From Sphingobacterium detergens (GTDB taxonomy: Bacteria; Bacteroidota; Bacteroidia; Sphingobacteriales; Sphingobacteriaceae), in NCBI RefSeq assembly GCF_003610355.1, contig NZ_RAPY01000001.1:2286500-2350499 (forward strand): DNA of 64,000 bases, given 5' to 3'. Made by a program: the position numbers and the translations under genes. A model generated the notes under the pieces. That model was not told where the DNA came from. It searched no databases and saw only the letters and a list, made by a program, of their open reading frames with translations. This document shows positions 7,898 through 15,833 of the stretch, in pieces (position 1 is the stretch's first letter; each line of letters starts with the position of its first letter).

Positions 7898-9478
7898 TCA
7901 AGAACGCCAGGCCAGCAGATACGATCCACCCTGGAGGTGGTCAATTACTTCCTTGATATAAACAGGGCTTACCACAAAACAGCCCAGCGACCGCCCCGCA
8001 TTTTTATCGGTAACATACTCGCCGGGATGCAGCACAATATATCGTTCACGTGTATTGCTATTGGTTTCCTGCAATCCATCCAGATAGAGCGAACGACCAT
8101 TTTTGTCGCTGATATACGTTTTGCCTGTCTTAAAAATTCCCAGACAGGATTTATTGGAGCCAATTTCATTCGAAAATTCAGTCGCATATAGGTCACCCGA
8201 ATTTTTAGCATGTGACACCATATAGCTTTTTACTTCCTTATTTTGAAGATCAAAAATAAACAATCGTTTTTCGGTGCGCGGTTTATTGTAATCCACAATC
8301 GCCCAATAGTTGGCCTTGCTTTTTGAATCAAAGTCAAATAGCGCCTGCAATTGATCCTTTTGTCCAATTTCTCCTGCTAGCGCCAATGCCTGCTGTTTTA
8401 ACGGATCGCTTTGCGTTGTACCTAACTTTGGTAATACCCACATATTTTGAGGTTCAGCATCGAGGTAATGATCCACATAGGCTTGAATATCCTTTAACAG
8501 GTCATCACATCCTTTTTTTATCTGTAGGCCATCTTCGTGATCGCCGACATTGATGATCGGGTTCCAATGTCGGGCAGCACTACGCAATCCTACCGCAGTA
8601 AACTCGACCGAAAAGGCCGGACTCGTTTTGGACAAGTACTGAAACACCTTACCCTCCCCTTCGCCGTAGTTTTCCGCATCCTGCAGACTACACTGCGCAC
8701 CTTTAGCAAACAGCGCAATGGTACCATCCTGCGACAATTGATATTTCTTGAAAATTTCCAGCATGAGTTTCCGGCCGGATGCCGAAACAGCTTCCAGAAT
8801 ATCATAACTGGTCTGAAAGAGTCCTGCCTCCGAGTTTTCGGCTGTCGGCACCTTTATCTTTGTCGGATCGCCCCATCCTTTGAGCTTACCGCGATCCCAG
8901 CCACAACAATGCTTTCCATTGCTTTCCATCAGCCCCAGACCGAAAAGCATCACAAACAATCCACGTAGGCGATCCTCCGCCGTGCCCAATTCATTTGCTG
9001 TCTCCTTGCTGATCAACTCCTTAAAACGCAAGAGCGCGTCTTTATCGCGCTTATCCCCTAGAGGCTTTGCCACCTCTTGTGCTACGCGATCTTCCTTTTT
9101 TAGCCCTTCGTATAGATTTGCGTAGAGCAATCCCATACCATAGTAAAAGCCGTATGGAGCCTGTCCCCGATTGCCATTCTCCCACCTTGTTTTTGAAATG
9201 CCCGTCCGGTCCACTAAGCTTGGGATCGCGACAAAGGGATCATCGCTGAGCTGTTTTTCCACCGTGAGGCCCAGCAGCTTCAATACTGCGGCGTCCAGTT
9301 GCCCATTTCCGTCCAGATTATGCGCCTCCCGAAAGGAACTGATGGCATTTTTGGTCTGGTTTCCATAGGCCCCATCAATATTGCCCAAACTGTAACCTAA
9401 TTCGGTCAGTTTGATCTGGACAGCCTCTACATGTTGTCCTTTGTCTCCAAATGAAGGAATTATTGAAATTGTTTTCAT
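7898..9478 (-). CDS. Peptidoglycan-binding / lysozyme-like / YkuD_2 L,D-transpeptidase-type protein
   Basis: The 526-residue protein seems to combine three peptidoglycan-related modules. Residues of about 5-70 are a PG_binding_1 repeat (GDKGQHVEAVQIKLTELGYS, DGAYGNQTKNAISSFREAHN). The middle (about 165-320) has LGLMESNGKHCCGWD and SEAGLFQTSYD, which resemble the catalytic Glu and the GLFQ region of lysozyme/lytic transglycosylase folds. The end (about 370-526) has YIVLHPGEYV and AGRSLGCFVVSP, the His and the Cys motif of the murein L,D-transpeptidase family YkuD_2. No signal peptide is visible at MKTISIIPSFGDKG, which is odd for a wall enzyme and suggests export by another route or release by lysis. 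The lysozyme-like reading is the least certain part. Confidence 0.75.
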   Translation of the reverse strand: MKTISIIPSFGDKGQHVEAVQIKLTELGYSLGNIDGAYGNQTKNAISSFREAHNLDGNGQLDAAVLKLLGLTVEKQLSDDPFVAIPSLVDRTGISKTRWENGNRGQAPYGFYYGMGLLYANLYEGLKKEDRVAQEVAKPLGDKRDKDALLRFKELISKETANELGTAEDRLRGLFVMLFGLGLMESNGKHCCGWDRGKLKGWGDPTKIKVPTAENSEAGLFQTSYDILEAVSASGRKLMLEIFKKYQLSQDGTIALFAKGAQCSLQDAENYGEGEGKVFQYLSKTSPAFSVEFTAVGLRSAARHWNPIINVGDHEDGLQIKKGCDDLLKDIQAYVDHYLDAEPQNMWVLPKLGTTQSDPLKQQALALAGEIGQKDQLQALFDFDSKSKANYWAIVDYNKPRTEKRLFIFDLQNKEVKSYMVSHAKNSGDLYATEFSNEIGSNKSCLGIFKTGKTYISDKNGRSLYLDGLQETNSNTRERYIVLHPGEYVTDKNAGRSLGCFVVSPVYIKEVIDHLQGGSYLLAWRS

Positions 9479-9616
9479 AACACTGGTTTTAATATGCTTG
9501 ACACAATTTATATATGGCTAATACCCCCAAGATCACAAACGATCTATCTGGTCCTATAAATTTACCAAATGCAATGGCACAAGAAAATAGCTAGTCCTAG
9601 TGATATTTTATAGAAA

Positions 9617-10402
9617 CTAAATCCAGCCTTCCTCAATGGATTTTTTGATCAGTTGTAGTGGTGTTTTGACAGCCGCCTTTGCTAAAATATTTTTACGGTG
9701 AGAATTAATGGTATGGATGCTTAAGCACAGGAGCTTTGCAATCTCATTGCTATTCAACCCCTCGACAATGGCTTTTAGAATTTCCCTTTCCCGATCGGTA
9801 AAAAGTAACTTTTGGGCAAAAGTAATGGCCCCATCCTGAATATTGTAAAAAGACGGTTCACCATGCAGGCCGATAATCGAAAAATTGGGATGACTATTTT
9901 TTTGGATATGCGTAATATCGGTATGCACATGCAAGCTATGATAAATGTTTCGTTCTTCATGATTGACCACCACATACTGAATTAATAAACGGGCATAATG
10001 ACCATCCTTTTTCCGGACCCTTAAATCATATTGTACCTTGTAATGACAGATTTTATCTACCGGGATCTGATTGAAAAAGTCAGTAACCTGACGTTCGAAA
10101 GTCAGAAAATAAGGCATATCCTGTGGATGTATGTGATCCATAAAAAAAGCCATGTTGATCTCTTTTGGCTCAAAGCCCAATACCGTCATCATTTCGGCGC
10201 TCGCTTCAGCAATGGTCCCGTGATAGATATCAAATAGCAAAAAATAATAATCACCGGCCTGAAAGATATTGAATAGCCGTCTATAGATTTCGAGCTGCTG
10301 ATGAAGTTGCAGGGGATCGATTACTGCTGCTTTGTGGACAACAGACTTCCAATATTTTTGTACTTCAAGGTAGAAGTCCTCATTTTGTTCAGGTTTCATC
10401 AA
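9617..10402 (-). CDS. PAS-domain LuxR-family transcriptional regulator
   Basis: The 261-residue protein has a PAS-like sensor domain at about 45-175 (YYFLLFDIYHGTIAEASAEM, HIHPQDMPYFLTFERQV, YDLRVRKKDGHYARLLIQY) and a C-terminal LuxR/FixJ helix-turn-helix (LLFTDREREILKAIVEGLNS, EIAKLLCLSIHTINSHRKNI). It should bind DNA as a regulator responding to a small ligand or redox cue; no receiver domain is present, so it is not a classical response regulator. It is monocistronic by spacing. Its targets are not evident from the window; the nearest genes are the peptidoglycan protein downstream and the DUF6266/lysis operon upstream. Confidence 0.88.
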   Translation of the reverse strand: MMKPEQNEDFYLEVQKYWKSVVHKAAVIDPLQLHQQLEIYRRLFNIFQAGDYYFLLFDIYHGTIAEASAEMMTVLGFEPKEINMAFFMDHIHPQDMPYFLTFERQVTDFFNQIPVDKICHYKVQYDLRVRKKDGHYARLLIQYVVVNHEERNIYHSLHVHTDITHIQKNSHPNFSIIGLHGEPSFYNIQDGAITFAQKLLFTDREREILKAIVEGLNSNEIAKLLCLSIHTINSHRKNILAKAAVKTPLQLIKKSIEEGWI

Positions 10403-10741
10403 TCAGTCAATCAAAGGTTATTAAATGTTTATATCGCTATCTCAGGTTACGAGTTGAGCAGTATCTGGCAAAATCCCTTTTTTTGCTTTTTTGAAGCAGT
10501 CAAAGGTAATAATGAATCAGTCAAAATAATTTAACTAAAGCTCAACGTTTGGCTCTTCAAATATTGGTTTTTATAAGGACATTTTCAAGTTTCAATGCAA
10601 TTTTCTTTGACATAAAATCAGAGCGGCAATTGATTAGCAGATAAAATACAAAAAGGCCAAATAATACTTGATTTTATTGTCTGCATAATCAATCAGCTTG
10701 AGCTTCAGCAGCGGCCATTGATCAATACTGTCTTTAATGAT
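10403..10741. other. Intergenic region without supported gene
   Basis: AT-rich spacer upstream of the LuxR-type gene. Short frames here overlap the regulator or lack coding character. I see no convincing hairpin or RNA gene. Confidence 0.5.
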
Positions 10742-10876
10742 CTATTCTGTGCTTAAAATATAAAGCTGCCTGGTTTTCTCAAATTCAGATTTGGACATCA
10801 TGATTTCGTACTTCATCTGCGCAGAAGCACCTCGTATACTTAGCAGCATAGCGGTAAAAATTAAAAAAGATTTCAC
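10742..10876 (-). CDS. Possible 44-residue secreted peptide (GTG start)
   Basis: After the lysis-operon terminator the minus strand encodes, from a GTG at 10876, a hydrophobic stretch ending in RGASAQ, like a signal peptide with an Ala-X-Ala cleavage site, then a short tail MKYEIMMSKSEFEKTRQLYI. The longer frame reaching back to 10975 would run through the terminator and is unlikely. No family is recognised; treat as a candidate small secreted peptide or chance frame. Confidence 0.25.
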   Translation of the reverse strand: MKSFLIFTAMLLSIRGASAQMKYEIMMSKSEFEKTRQLYILSTE

Positions 10877-10897
10877 TATTTTGTCTATTAGAATAAA

Positions 10898-10925
10898 AAG
10901 GAGACAACGATTGAATTGTCTCCTT
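10898..10925 (-). terminator. Rho-independent terminator of DUF6266/lysis operon
   Basis: A perfect 10-bp stem (AAGGAGACAA / TTGTCTCCTT) with an 8-nt loop, followed on the minus strand by TTTTTATT. It lies about 55 bp after the last gene of the operon. Confidence 0.85.
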
Positions 10926-10981
10926 AAATGCCAGTGAGCAGATCTGGAAGCGACCTCCTTAGGTTTCCTTACCAAGAACTT

Positions 10982-11428
10982 CTAGACCAACAGACGAGAT
11001 CTGGTCCATCTCCAAAGCAGAAGCAGAACCAGGGCAAAGCCAACAAACCAAAAATACGTAGCAGATAGCATCTTGTTGATGCTGCGTTCCTGCTTGTTAT
11101 CTTTTTGTTTTCCATGTTCGTTTTTTTCAGCCAAGTCCTGCATATGTTTGCTCCTACTTCTTCCCGATTCTTGCGCTATTAAGTTCCCAGCCTTTGCGAA
11201 CAGTCCGCTATCTGCATGGAAGCGAAAAGCGCTGTCCGTCCAGAAATACCACAAGCGGGAAAGCGTATCCTGCCGGAAGGTATACAGCCGCTGACGCTGT
11301 TCGCTATGCTGCCAGTCCATTTCAAATTCTTCTCGTTTATCGCGCTTTTTATTTTCATATATCTTGCAGGAAGCTAGCGTAAACACGCCAATGAGTATAG
11401 ACAAAATACGAGTTCTTTTTATTTCCAT
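10982..11428 (-). CDS. Lipoprotein with C-terminal membrane anchor, unimolecular-spanin-like
   Basis: Starting at ATG 11428 (rather than the longer frame to 11467), the 148-residue protein opens MEIKRTRILSILIGVFTLASC, a lipoprotein signal with lipobox LASC. A long, very charged, probably helical middle follows (about 22-115, rich in E, K, R, Q). The end has one membrane segment (ATYFWFVGFALVLLLLW) and basic residues. An N-terminal outer-membrane lipid plus a C-terminal inner-membrane helix is the topology of phage unimolecular spanins, which bridge and fuse the two membranes at lysis. It follows the CHAP hydrolase and holin-like genes with 13 nt spacing, the usual place for a spanin. No sequence homology was recognised, so the role rests on topology and context. 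Confidence 0.6.
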   Translation of the reverse strand: MEIKRTRILSILIGVFTLASCKIYENKKRDKREEFEMDWQHSEQRQRLYTFRQDTLSRLWYFWTDSAFRFHADSGLFAKAGNLIAQESGRSRSKHMQDLAEKNEHGKQKDNKQERSINKMLSATYFWFVGFALVLLLLWRWTRSRLLV

Positions 11429-11441
11429 AGCCTCCCTCCCC

Positions 11442-12032
11442 TCAGTCCAGCCAATTTGAAAATGCATAGACCGTAGCCCGAGGCCGCCGCTTGGAGAGTA
11501 CCCGATCCGCTACGTTTCCTTCAATCGTCAGCAGCCAGTTGCCTTCGATTTTCCGGACGATCCCCACATGGTTGATCCGTCCCAGCCTTTGGTTATAGAT
11601 GGCAAATAGATCCGCCGGCCGGATGCTCCCCGCCCGGATCTGCTGACTGGTATAGCGCCGAGCTATGGGAAATAGCGCTGGACTCCAGGCATTGCGTGGT
11701 ACCAAATGCCCAGCCTGACTGTAACACCATGATACAAAAGCCGCACACCAGGCGTGCCCTTTCCCAAGGTCTGTATAGGCCAGATATTCTTCCACTTTTG
11801 AGCCATCATTGCTGCCTGTCACTTCGCGGACACCGATCTCTCCTACGGCGATATCCACAATACGTTTGCGAAGAGCGACCATGCGATCCTGAGGTCCAGG
11901 TCTGGCCCCCATAGCCATAGACTTGGGCTGAACTTCTGCTATTTCTCGCTCTACAGCACGATAGCCAATACCGCCAAGAAAGAGAACAGTGATAAAAAGT
12001 ACACCGTAAAATAAAGAATACATTGTTGCCAT
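11442..12032 (-). CDS. Membrane-anchored CHAP-domain peptidoglycan hydrolase (endolysin-like)
   Basis: The 196-residue protein has an N-terminal hydrophobic segment without a cleavage site (MYSLFYGVLFITVLFLGGIGY), then a CHAP amidase/endopeptidase domain at about 55-190. Visible motifs are AVGEIGVREVTGSNDG and GHAWCAAFVSWCYSQAG with the nucleophile Cys, followed by NHVGIV with the general-base His. CHAP enzymes cut peptide or amide bonds in peptidoglycan. An uncleaved N-terminal helix recalls signal-anchor-release endolysins. The start lies inside the 3' end of the holin-like gene (about 80 nt overlap), and the lipoprotein gene follows directly. The enzyme class is solid; the lysis role is inferred from the gene order. 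Confidence 0.82.
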   Translation of the reverse strand: MATMYSLFYGVLFITVLFLGGIGYRAVEREIAEVQPKSMAMGARPGPQDRMVALRKRIVDIAVGEIGVREVTGSNDGSKVEEYLAYTDLGKGHAWCAAFVSWCYSQAGHLVPRNAWSPALFPIARRYTSQQIRAGSIRPADLFAIYNQRLGRINHVGIVRKIEGNWLLTIEGNVADRVLSKRRPRATVYAFSNWLD

Positions 12033-12337
12033 GATGTCAATTGATTAAAGTGATAACTAAGGTCTTGCCTAAAGAATTTAAAAGGCTGCCAAAGAATCTC
12101 TTGCAACCAGTAACAGCAGTAAATTGCGAGCAATCCTGCTAGAATACCAAATAACAGCACGGAGAGAATACCGATATCCAGTACGCCAGCTGTGGGATCT
12201 ATTGCCTGAAGCAAAATTCCTGCTGAAATAAAAAATACGAGCAGACTGGCCAGCACTATTCCGAGCAGCTGCCTACTTGTTAAAGGCCAATAGATATCCT
12301 CGATACCAGTGACCATTTCGTTTTGTAATATTTTCAT
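11951..12337 (-). CDS. Small three-helix membrane protein, holin-like
   Basis: The 128-residue protein has three membrane segments: LLGIVLASLLVFFISAGILL (about 24-43), IGILSVLLFGILAGLLAIYC (about 55-74) and ILYFTVYFLSLFSFLAVLAIVL at the C-terminus. Size and topology match class I holins, which open the inner membrane for endolysins, but no family signature is seen. Its 3' end overlaps the CHAP gene by 82 nt and it follows the second DUF6266-like gene by 36 nt, so it belongs to the same transcript. Alternatives are an immunity protein or a membrane partner of the hydrolase. Confidence 0.6.
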   Translation of the reverse strand: MKILQNEMVTGIEDIYWPLTSRQLLGIVLASLLVFFISAGILLQAIDPTAGVLDIGILSVLLFGILAGLLAIYCCYWLQEILWQPFKFFRQDLSYHFNQLTSWQQCILYFTVYFLSLFSFLAVLAIVL

Positions 12338-12373
12338 TTGTAATAAATTATTTAATAATCCAATGTATAGTAC

Positions 12374-12928
12374 CTAAGCAAATAGCCCTAAGTATTGGCT
12401 ATCAGAAAAATTAGCTTTGTCTCTATCATGTACAATCAAGTACAGATGTACGGGCAGCTCTTCCATTCCTTCTGGCAGCCGCAGCTGCAACTTGCCATCA
12501 TACCTCAGGGCTGCTTCTTCATTGATCGCCGCCAGTTCATGCGCGATAGCGTAAGCACATAGGATGATCCCATCATCCCATTCATTGCGTTTCACTTTAT
12601 CCGTTACCGGATTCCAGCTGAGCGCGATATCTGCTCCTATTCGCTCTAATGAATATACTTTCAACGCGGACTTCACGCCGGCACTCAGTTTCGCTTTGGC
12701 AGGGTCTACCTCAATATTGGGATAAGTACCGATCATGGCACTCTGCAATATGGCGGACATCGCCCGACCGATAGGCGTCTTTCTATTTTTACGTGATTTA
12801 TAGCCCATCTGCACGATATAATTCACCGGATTCAGGAACTTTCTTGCTTTGGTGAATTTCATCCGAACCGTTTCAGTTCCATTAACCACAAAAGCTTTAC
12901 TTTCTTTTTGTTTCGCTAGTATTTTCAT
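12374..12928 (-). CDS. DUF6266-like protein
   Basis: I place the start at ATG 12928 (MKILAKQKESKAF) since the upstream ATG adds only a short tail lying in the intergenic gap. The 184-residue product is homologous to its upstream neighbour: both contain a basic N-terminus, a short aromatic P-x-N/P-x-VQxG segment, and the shared core AMIGTYPNIEVDPAKAKLS, then a two-sandwich-like stretch with LSWNP and a C-terminal LYLIVHDRDKANFSDSQYLG. This is the layout of DUF6266 proteins, which are frequent in Sphingobacteriaceae and have no known function to my knowledge. The pair looks like a tandem duplication with heavy divergence. It could be the cargo released by the downstream lysis-like genes. Confidence 0.7.
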   Translation of the reverse strand: MKILAKQKESKAFVVNGTETVRMKFTKARKFLNPVNYIVQMGYKSRKNRKTPIGRAMSAILQSAMIGTYPNIEVDPAKAKLSAGVKSALKVYSLERIGADIALSWNPVTDKVKRNEWDDGIILCAYAIAHELAAINEEAALRYDGKLQLRLPEGMEELPVHLYLIVHDRDKANFSDSQYLGLFA

Positions 12929-13017
12929 TTTATTTAATATTAACTCCCGCATCTATGCGAGGGTAAACAATAATTATAAGATGACCGGCACCCTGTACCG
13001 GCCATCTCGTTAACTCA

Positions 13018-13662
13018 CTAGACCAGGTCTAGTTCACCTAGATAGTTTGTCCGACTGATTCGCTTGTTCTTGCGATCAGCAAAGAAGAGCCAAAGCTGTC
13101 CTTTACCTCCGAGGAAGTGTTCTGGCAGCTCGATATCTACCGTCCCCAAGCCCCGAGTTGGAGGTTCGGGAGCTGTCAGGAATTCGTCCAGCTCCGGATG
13201 GTATAATAAGATGTAGACAAGGTCGTCCAATTGCCCGTTTTGAATGGCAATCGCCTTATTTGTCCAACTGATCATCAACATTCCGGTGGCTACCTCTGCC
13301 TTTACTGTACCGCCGGGTTGCAAACTCCCCTGGGAAATTTGTACCTTAGCATAGTCAAGCACAAAGTTGGGGTATGTACCCACCACAGCAGTCTTGATAT
13401 TGGCCTGCAGCGCCGCATTTGTTGGCGTCATCGTATTCGCATTGATCTGCGAAAAGCCTACCTGCACAAAGGGCGCGATAGGCATAATAAATTTGGCAAT
13501 GGTGTAGAACCGAGCCTGCTGAATCAGTTGCTCCTCAGTCGCAGGCTTGTTGCTCTTTTTTGAAAGCCCACGGATGTAATCAATGCTTTTCCAGCTGGCC
13601 CCTATTACTGATCCAGCCTTACCACTGAATCCACCATTTGCACCTTTTCTAATTGTTCCCAT
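13018..13662 (-). CDS. DUF6266 family protein
   Basis: The 214-residue protein starts MGTIRKGANGGFSGKAGSVIGASW, the glycine-rich basic N-terminus typical of DUF6266, followed by the central VVGTYPNFVLDYAKVQISQGSL and a C-terminal region ending ADRKNKRISRTNYLGELDLV. No signal peptide or catalytic motif is visible; the N-terminal G-G-F-S-G-K-A-G-S-V-I-G pattern suggests a flexible nucleic-acid- or surface-binding tail. It is the first gene of a five-gene operon ending at 10898. Function is unknown; I infer only that it is co-expressed with a hydrolase, a holin-like protein and a spanin-like lipoprotein. Confidence 0.8.
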   Translation of the reverse strand: MGTIRKGANGGFSGKAGSVIGASWKSIDYIRGLSKKSNKPATEEQLIQQARFYTIAKFIMPIAPFVQVGFSQINANTMTPTNAALQANIKTAVVGTYPNFVLDYAKVQISQGSLQPGGTVKAEVATGMLMISWTNKAIAIQNGQLDDLVYILLYHPELDEFLTAPEPPTRGLGTVDIELPEHFLGGKGQLWLFFADRKNKRISRTNYLGELDLV

Positions 13663-14160
13663 GTTATTATTTTTTTAAAGTTTAAAACATGTAAAAACTT
13701 GATTTTTACCGGTATATCATGCTTTACAGCAACAAACATAAAATCGATAATTGGCAATTTCAAGGCAGAAAATCGGATAGTCCGGTCGCTGTCCTAGCCC
13801 TAGTTTTCCTAGGATTTACAGGGCATACAATTGTCCGTTCGCTGTCCCTGCCAAAAAGGTCTCTGTAACCAGGCCAATCCGCTATTGCCGCGATATTGCT
13901 TCAATCCTGCGTCGTGCCCTATCCGTACCTGATTCGGCATTTATTAACTGTTTCTCTACTTATTATCTACTGTTTTCCTACTCTTTTGGTAGGGAATTAG
14001 TGGAGGATATGTAGCGGAATATAGCAGTGAATGCGAACATGGTATGAAGCCGTAGCGAAGAAGCCTTGAATAAGGGACGGGAAATTGAAAGGAGAAAGCT
14101 TTGCTATCTAAAAAAAACGAAATCAAACGAAAGAAGAAAAGTGTTCGGATTTTGGGAAAA
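13663..14160. other. Long leader region upstream of DUF6266 operon
   Basis: Nearly 500 bp without a supported gene. It contains short inverted motifs (for example CCTAG repeats around 13796-13813) and a purine-rich stretch near 14080-14160. A promoter for the DUF6266 operon is expected here, but I cannot pin it down. Confidence 0.4.
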
Positions 14161-14502
14161 TTAATCCGCGAGGTGGTGGTATTTCTTTTTGAAGGCTACC
14201 ATATCCGTATGTAAAAAATACTTGCCGGTATGGTCTTTTTTGAATGGAAGTATCAAGCCCTGTTTTTCACAGCGGTAGAGTGTTTTTGAAACAATGCCTA
14301 CGTAGCGGCATACTTCTTTGCTATGCACCAGTTCCAGCGGAGGATCGGGCAGTTTTCGGAGAATCAACGCTTTGATCTGCTCGGAAGAATCGGTGATCTT
14401 GTCAACAAGATACCTGAATGCGTCGTGCAAACAGGGCTGGCGACATTCTTTTGGCTTAGCAGAAATGTCAAAACAGCCCTCACAATGTAAATATTTATTC
14501 AT
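14161..14502 (-). CDS. Small MerR/excisionase-like DNA-binding protein with Cys-rich N-terminus
   Basis: The 113-residue protein has an N-terminal Cys pattern (C7, C10, C20, C24 in HCEGCF and KECRQPC) that could bind a metal. Residues of about 58-112 form a winged helix (ELVHSKEVCRYVGIVSKTLYRCEKQG, then a basic hairpin and KYFLHTDMVAFKKK), the pattern of helix-turn-helix 17/MerR-like proteins. It lies 500 bp upstream of the DUF6266/lysis operon in the same orientation and is a candidate controller of it. Function is inferred from fold motifs only. Confidence 0.65.
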   Translation of the reverse strand: MNKYLHCEGCFDISAKPKECRQPCLHDAFRYLVDKITDSSEQIKALILRKLPDPPLELVHSKEVCRYVGIVSKTLYRCEKQGLILPFKKDHTGKYFLHTDMVAFKKKYHHLAD

Positions 14503-14610
14503 AGACTGGAATTTAGGATCAATCGCCCTCCCCTTTCACAGTCGGAAAACCAATTGATCGGGTTTATAATAATTGAAGATTTTCATACCTACACCACTTA
14601 CCCCATCCCA

Positions 14611-15663
14611 TTATTCATGACTTTTAAGAATTTTATTTCGGTATTGCATAGCCTGTTCAGAAAGTAAATTGAGAAATTTACTTTTGAGCCGACTTGAGCT
14701 TTTGACCATCAGATTGGACCGTCTTAAAATTGCATGAAATACCCGCTCCAGAAAGGACAGGATTTCTGGATGGGTGGTGCTGACATTTTGCAGCATAAAT
14801 AAGGTAAAAAATGCCTTTTTGGGCTTATTACCCGCTCCCATTAGTGTAATACCCTCGCGCATGACAGATTCAAAATCATAGAGTTCGATCCATGCTCCCT
14901 TTATTTTTTTACCTTCCAGAATGATGGGATTGAGGTATTTCACGAGCTCATCGACCTCAGCCAGCAACCCTTCAACAGTCTCTTGCTGTTCAAACTTACC
15001 ATATACATAACACTCATCAATGAGCCGGAGCAGTTTTTCAAAAGTATGTCTATCCCATATTTCTTCACTGCCAATAGCAGCATAGCTTTCAAATATGGTA
15101 CGAAAGCGTAATGACAAGTCAAAGTGCTTTACTTTTCTCAGAAACTCTTCAAAGGTGATTCTTTCATCCACAATATGATGATAGTACATAAAGATCTTAA
15201 AAAAAGCCAGTTGCTCAAAGCCCACCAGATGAAACAGTGGCACCTCGGAACATACCATTTTTATCCAGGGACTGTCCCTGCTGGCCAAGGTTTCCATTTC
15301 CTCGCAGAGGGCCTCGATATATTGCAGAAGGTCCGTAAATTCGAGGCGCAACAGTGGTATATAACTGGAGTCGATTGACAATACAGTCTGTGGTGCAAAA
15401 CCCGATGATTTTTCAGGTCTGGCTTCTGCTGCTGCCTGCTGTTGCAATTGTCGTTCGATATCGTACATACGGACATCGAAATGGCGAGCAAGCCTATAAA
15501 ACTCGGGACCAGTCAAATACGTCGTACCCCTTTGCCGATTGCGCAGCGAACGCTTTTCAATGCAAAGCAATTCCATCATTTCCGATGTCGTTCGATCAGG
15601 GTCTTTTATTTTTTCTTCGATAATCTGAAACAGGATAAGTTGTATATCAATATCAGGTTGCAT
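14611..15663 (-). CDS. Putative HTH regulator, unknown family
   Basis: The 350-residue protein has an N-terminal helix-turn-helix-like segment (TTSEMMELLCIEKRSLRNRQRG, then LTGPEFYRLARHFDVRMYD) at about 24-65. A long mostly helical domain follows, with many aromatic and acidic residues and no enzyme motif. I do not recognise the rest. A GGTAA-N5-TTACC palindrome lies about 120 bp upstream, between this gene and the membrane protein gene before it. Similar palindromes precede that membrane protein, so this protein may be the regulator that reads them, which is inference. Confidence 0.55.
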   Translation of the reverse strand: MQPDIDIQLILFQIIEEKIKDPDRTTSEMMELLCIEKRSLRNRQRGTTYLTGPEFYRLARHFDVRMYDIERQLQQQAAAEARPEKSSGFAPQTVLSIDSSYIPLLRLEFTDLLQYIEALCEEMETLASRDSPWIKMVCSEVPLFHLVGFEQLAFFKIFMYYHHIVDERITFEEFLRKVKHFDLSLRFRTIFESYAAIGSEEIWDRHTFEKLLRLIDECYVYGKFEQQETVEGLLAEVDELVKYLNPIILEGKKIKGAWIELYDFESVMREGITLMGAGNKPKKAFFTLFMLQNVSTTHPEILSFLERVFHAILRRSNLMVKSSSRLKSKFLNLLSEQAMQYRNKILKSHE

Positions 15664-15784
15664 AAACTGGATAACGCTAAAGTTAATTATTTAAAATAAT
15701 AAACTTTAAATATAATACAAACCTTAATTGATTAAAAATAAAACTTTATATGATACAACTATTTTACCAAACGATTTATCTAAC

Positions 15785-15799
15785 GGTAAAATTTTTACC
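15785..15799. promoter_or_regulatory. Operator-like palindrome GGTAA-N5-TTACC, copy 1
   Basis: GGTAAAATTTTTACC is a perfect palindrome around a central base and fits GGTAA-N5-TTACC. It lies upstream of the 14611-15663 gene. A TTTTACC half-site lies about 20 bp further upstream at 15763-15769. Confidence 0.5.
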
Positions 15800-15833
15800 A
15801 ACAGGCAGCTAAAAGTAAAATTTTGATCTTTTG

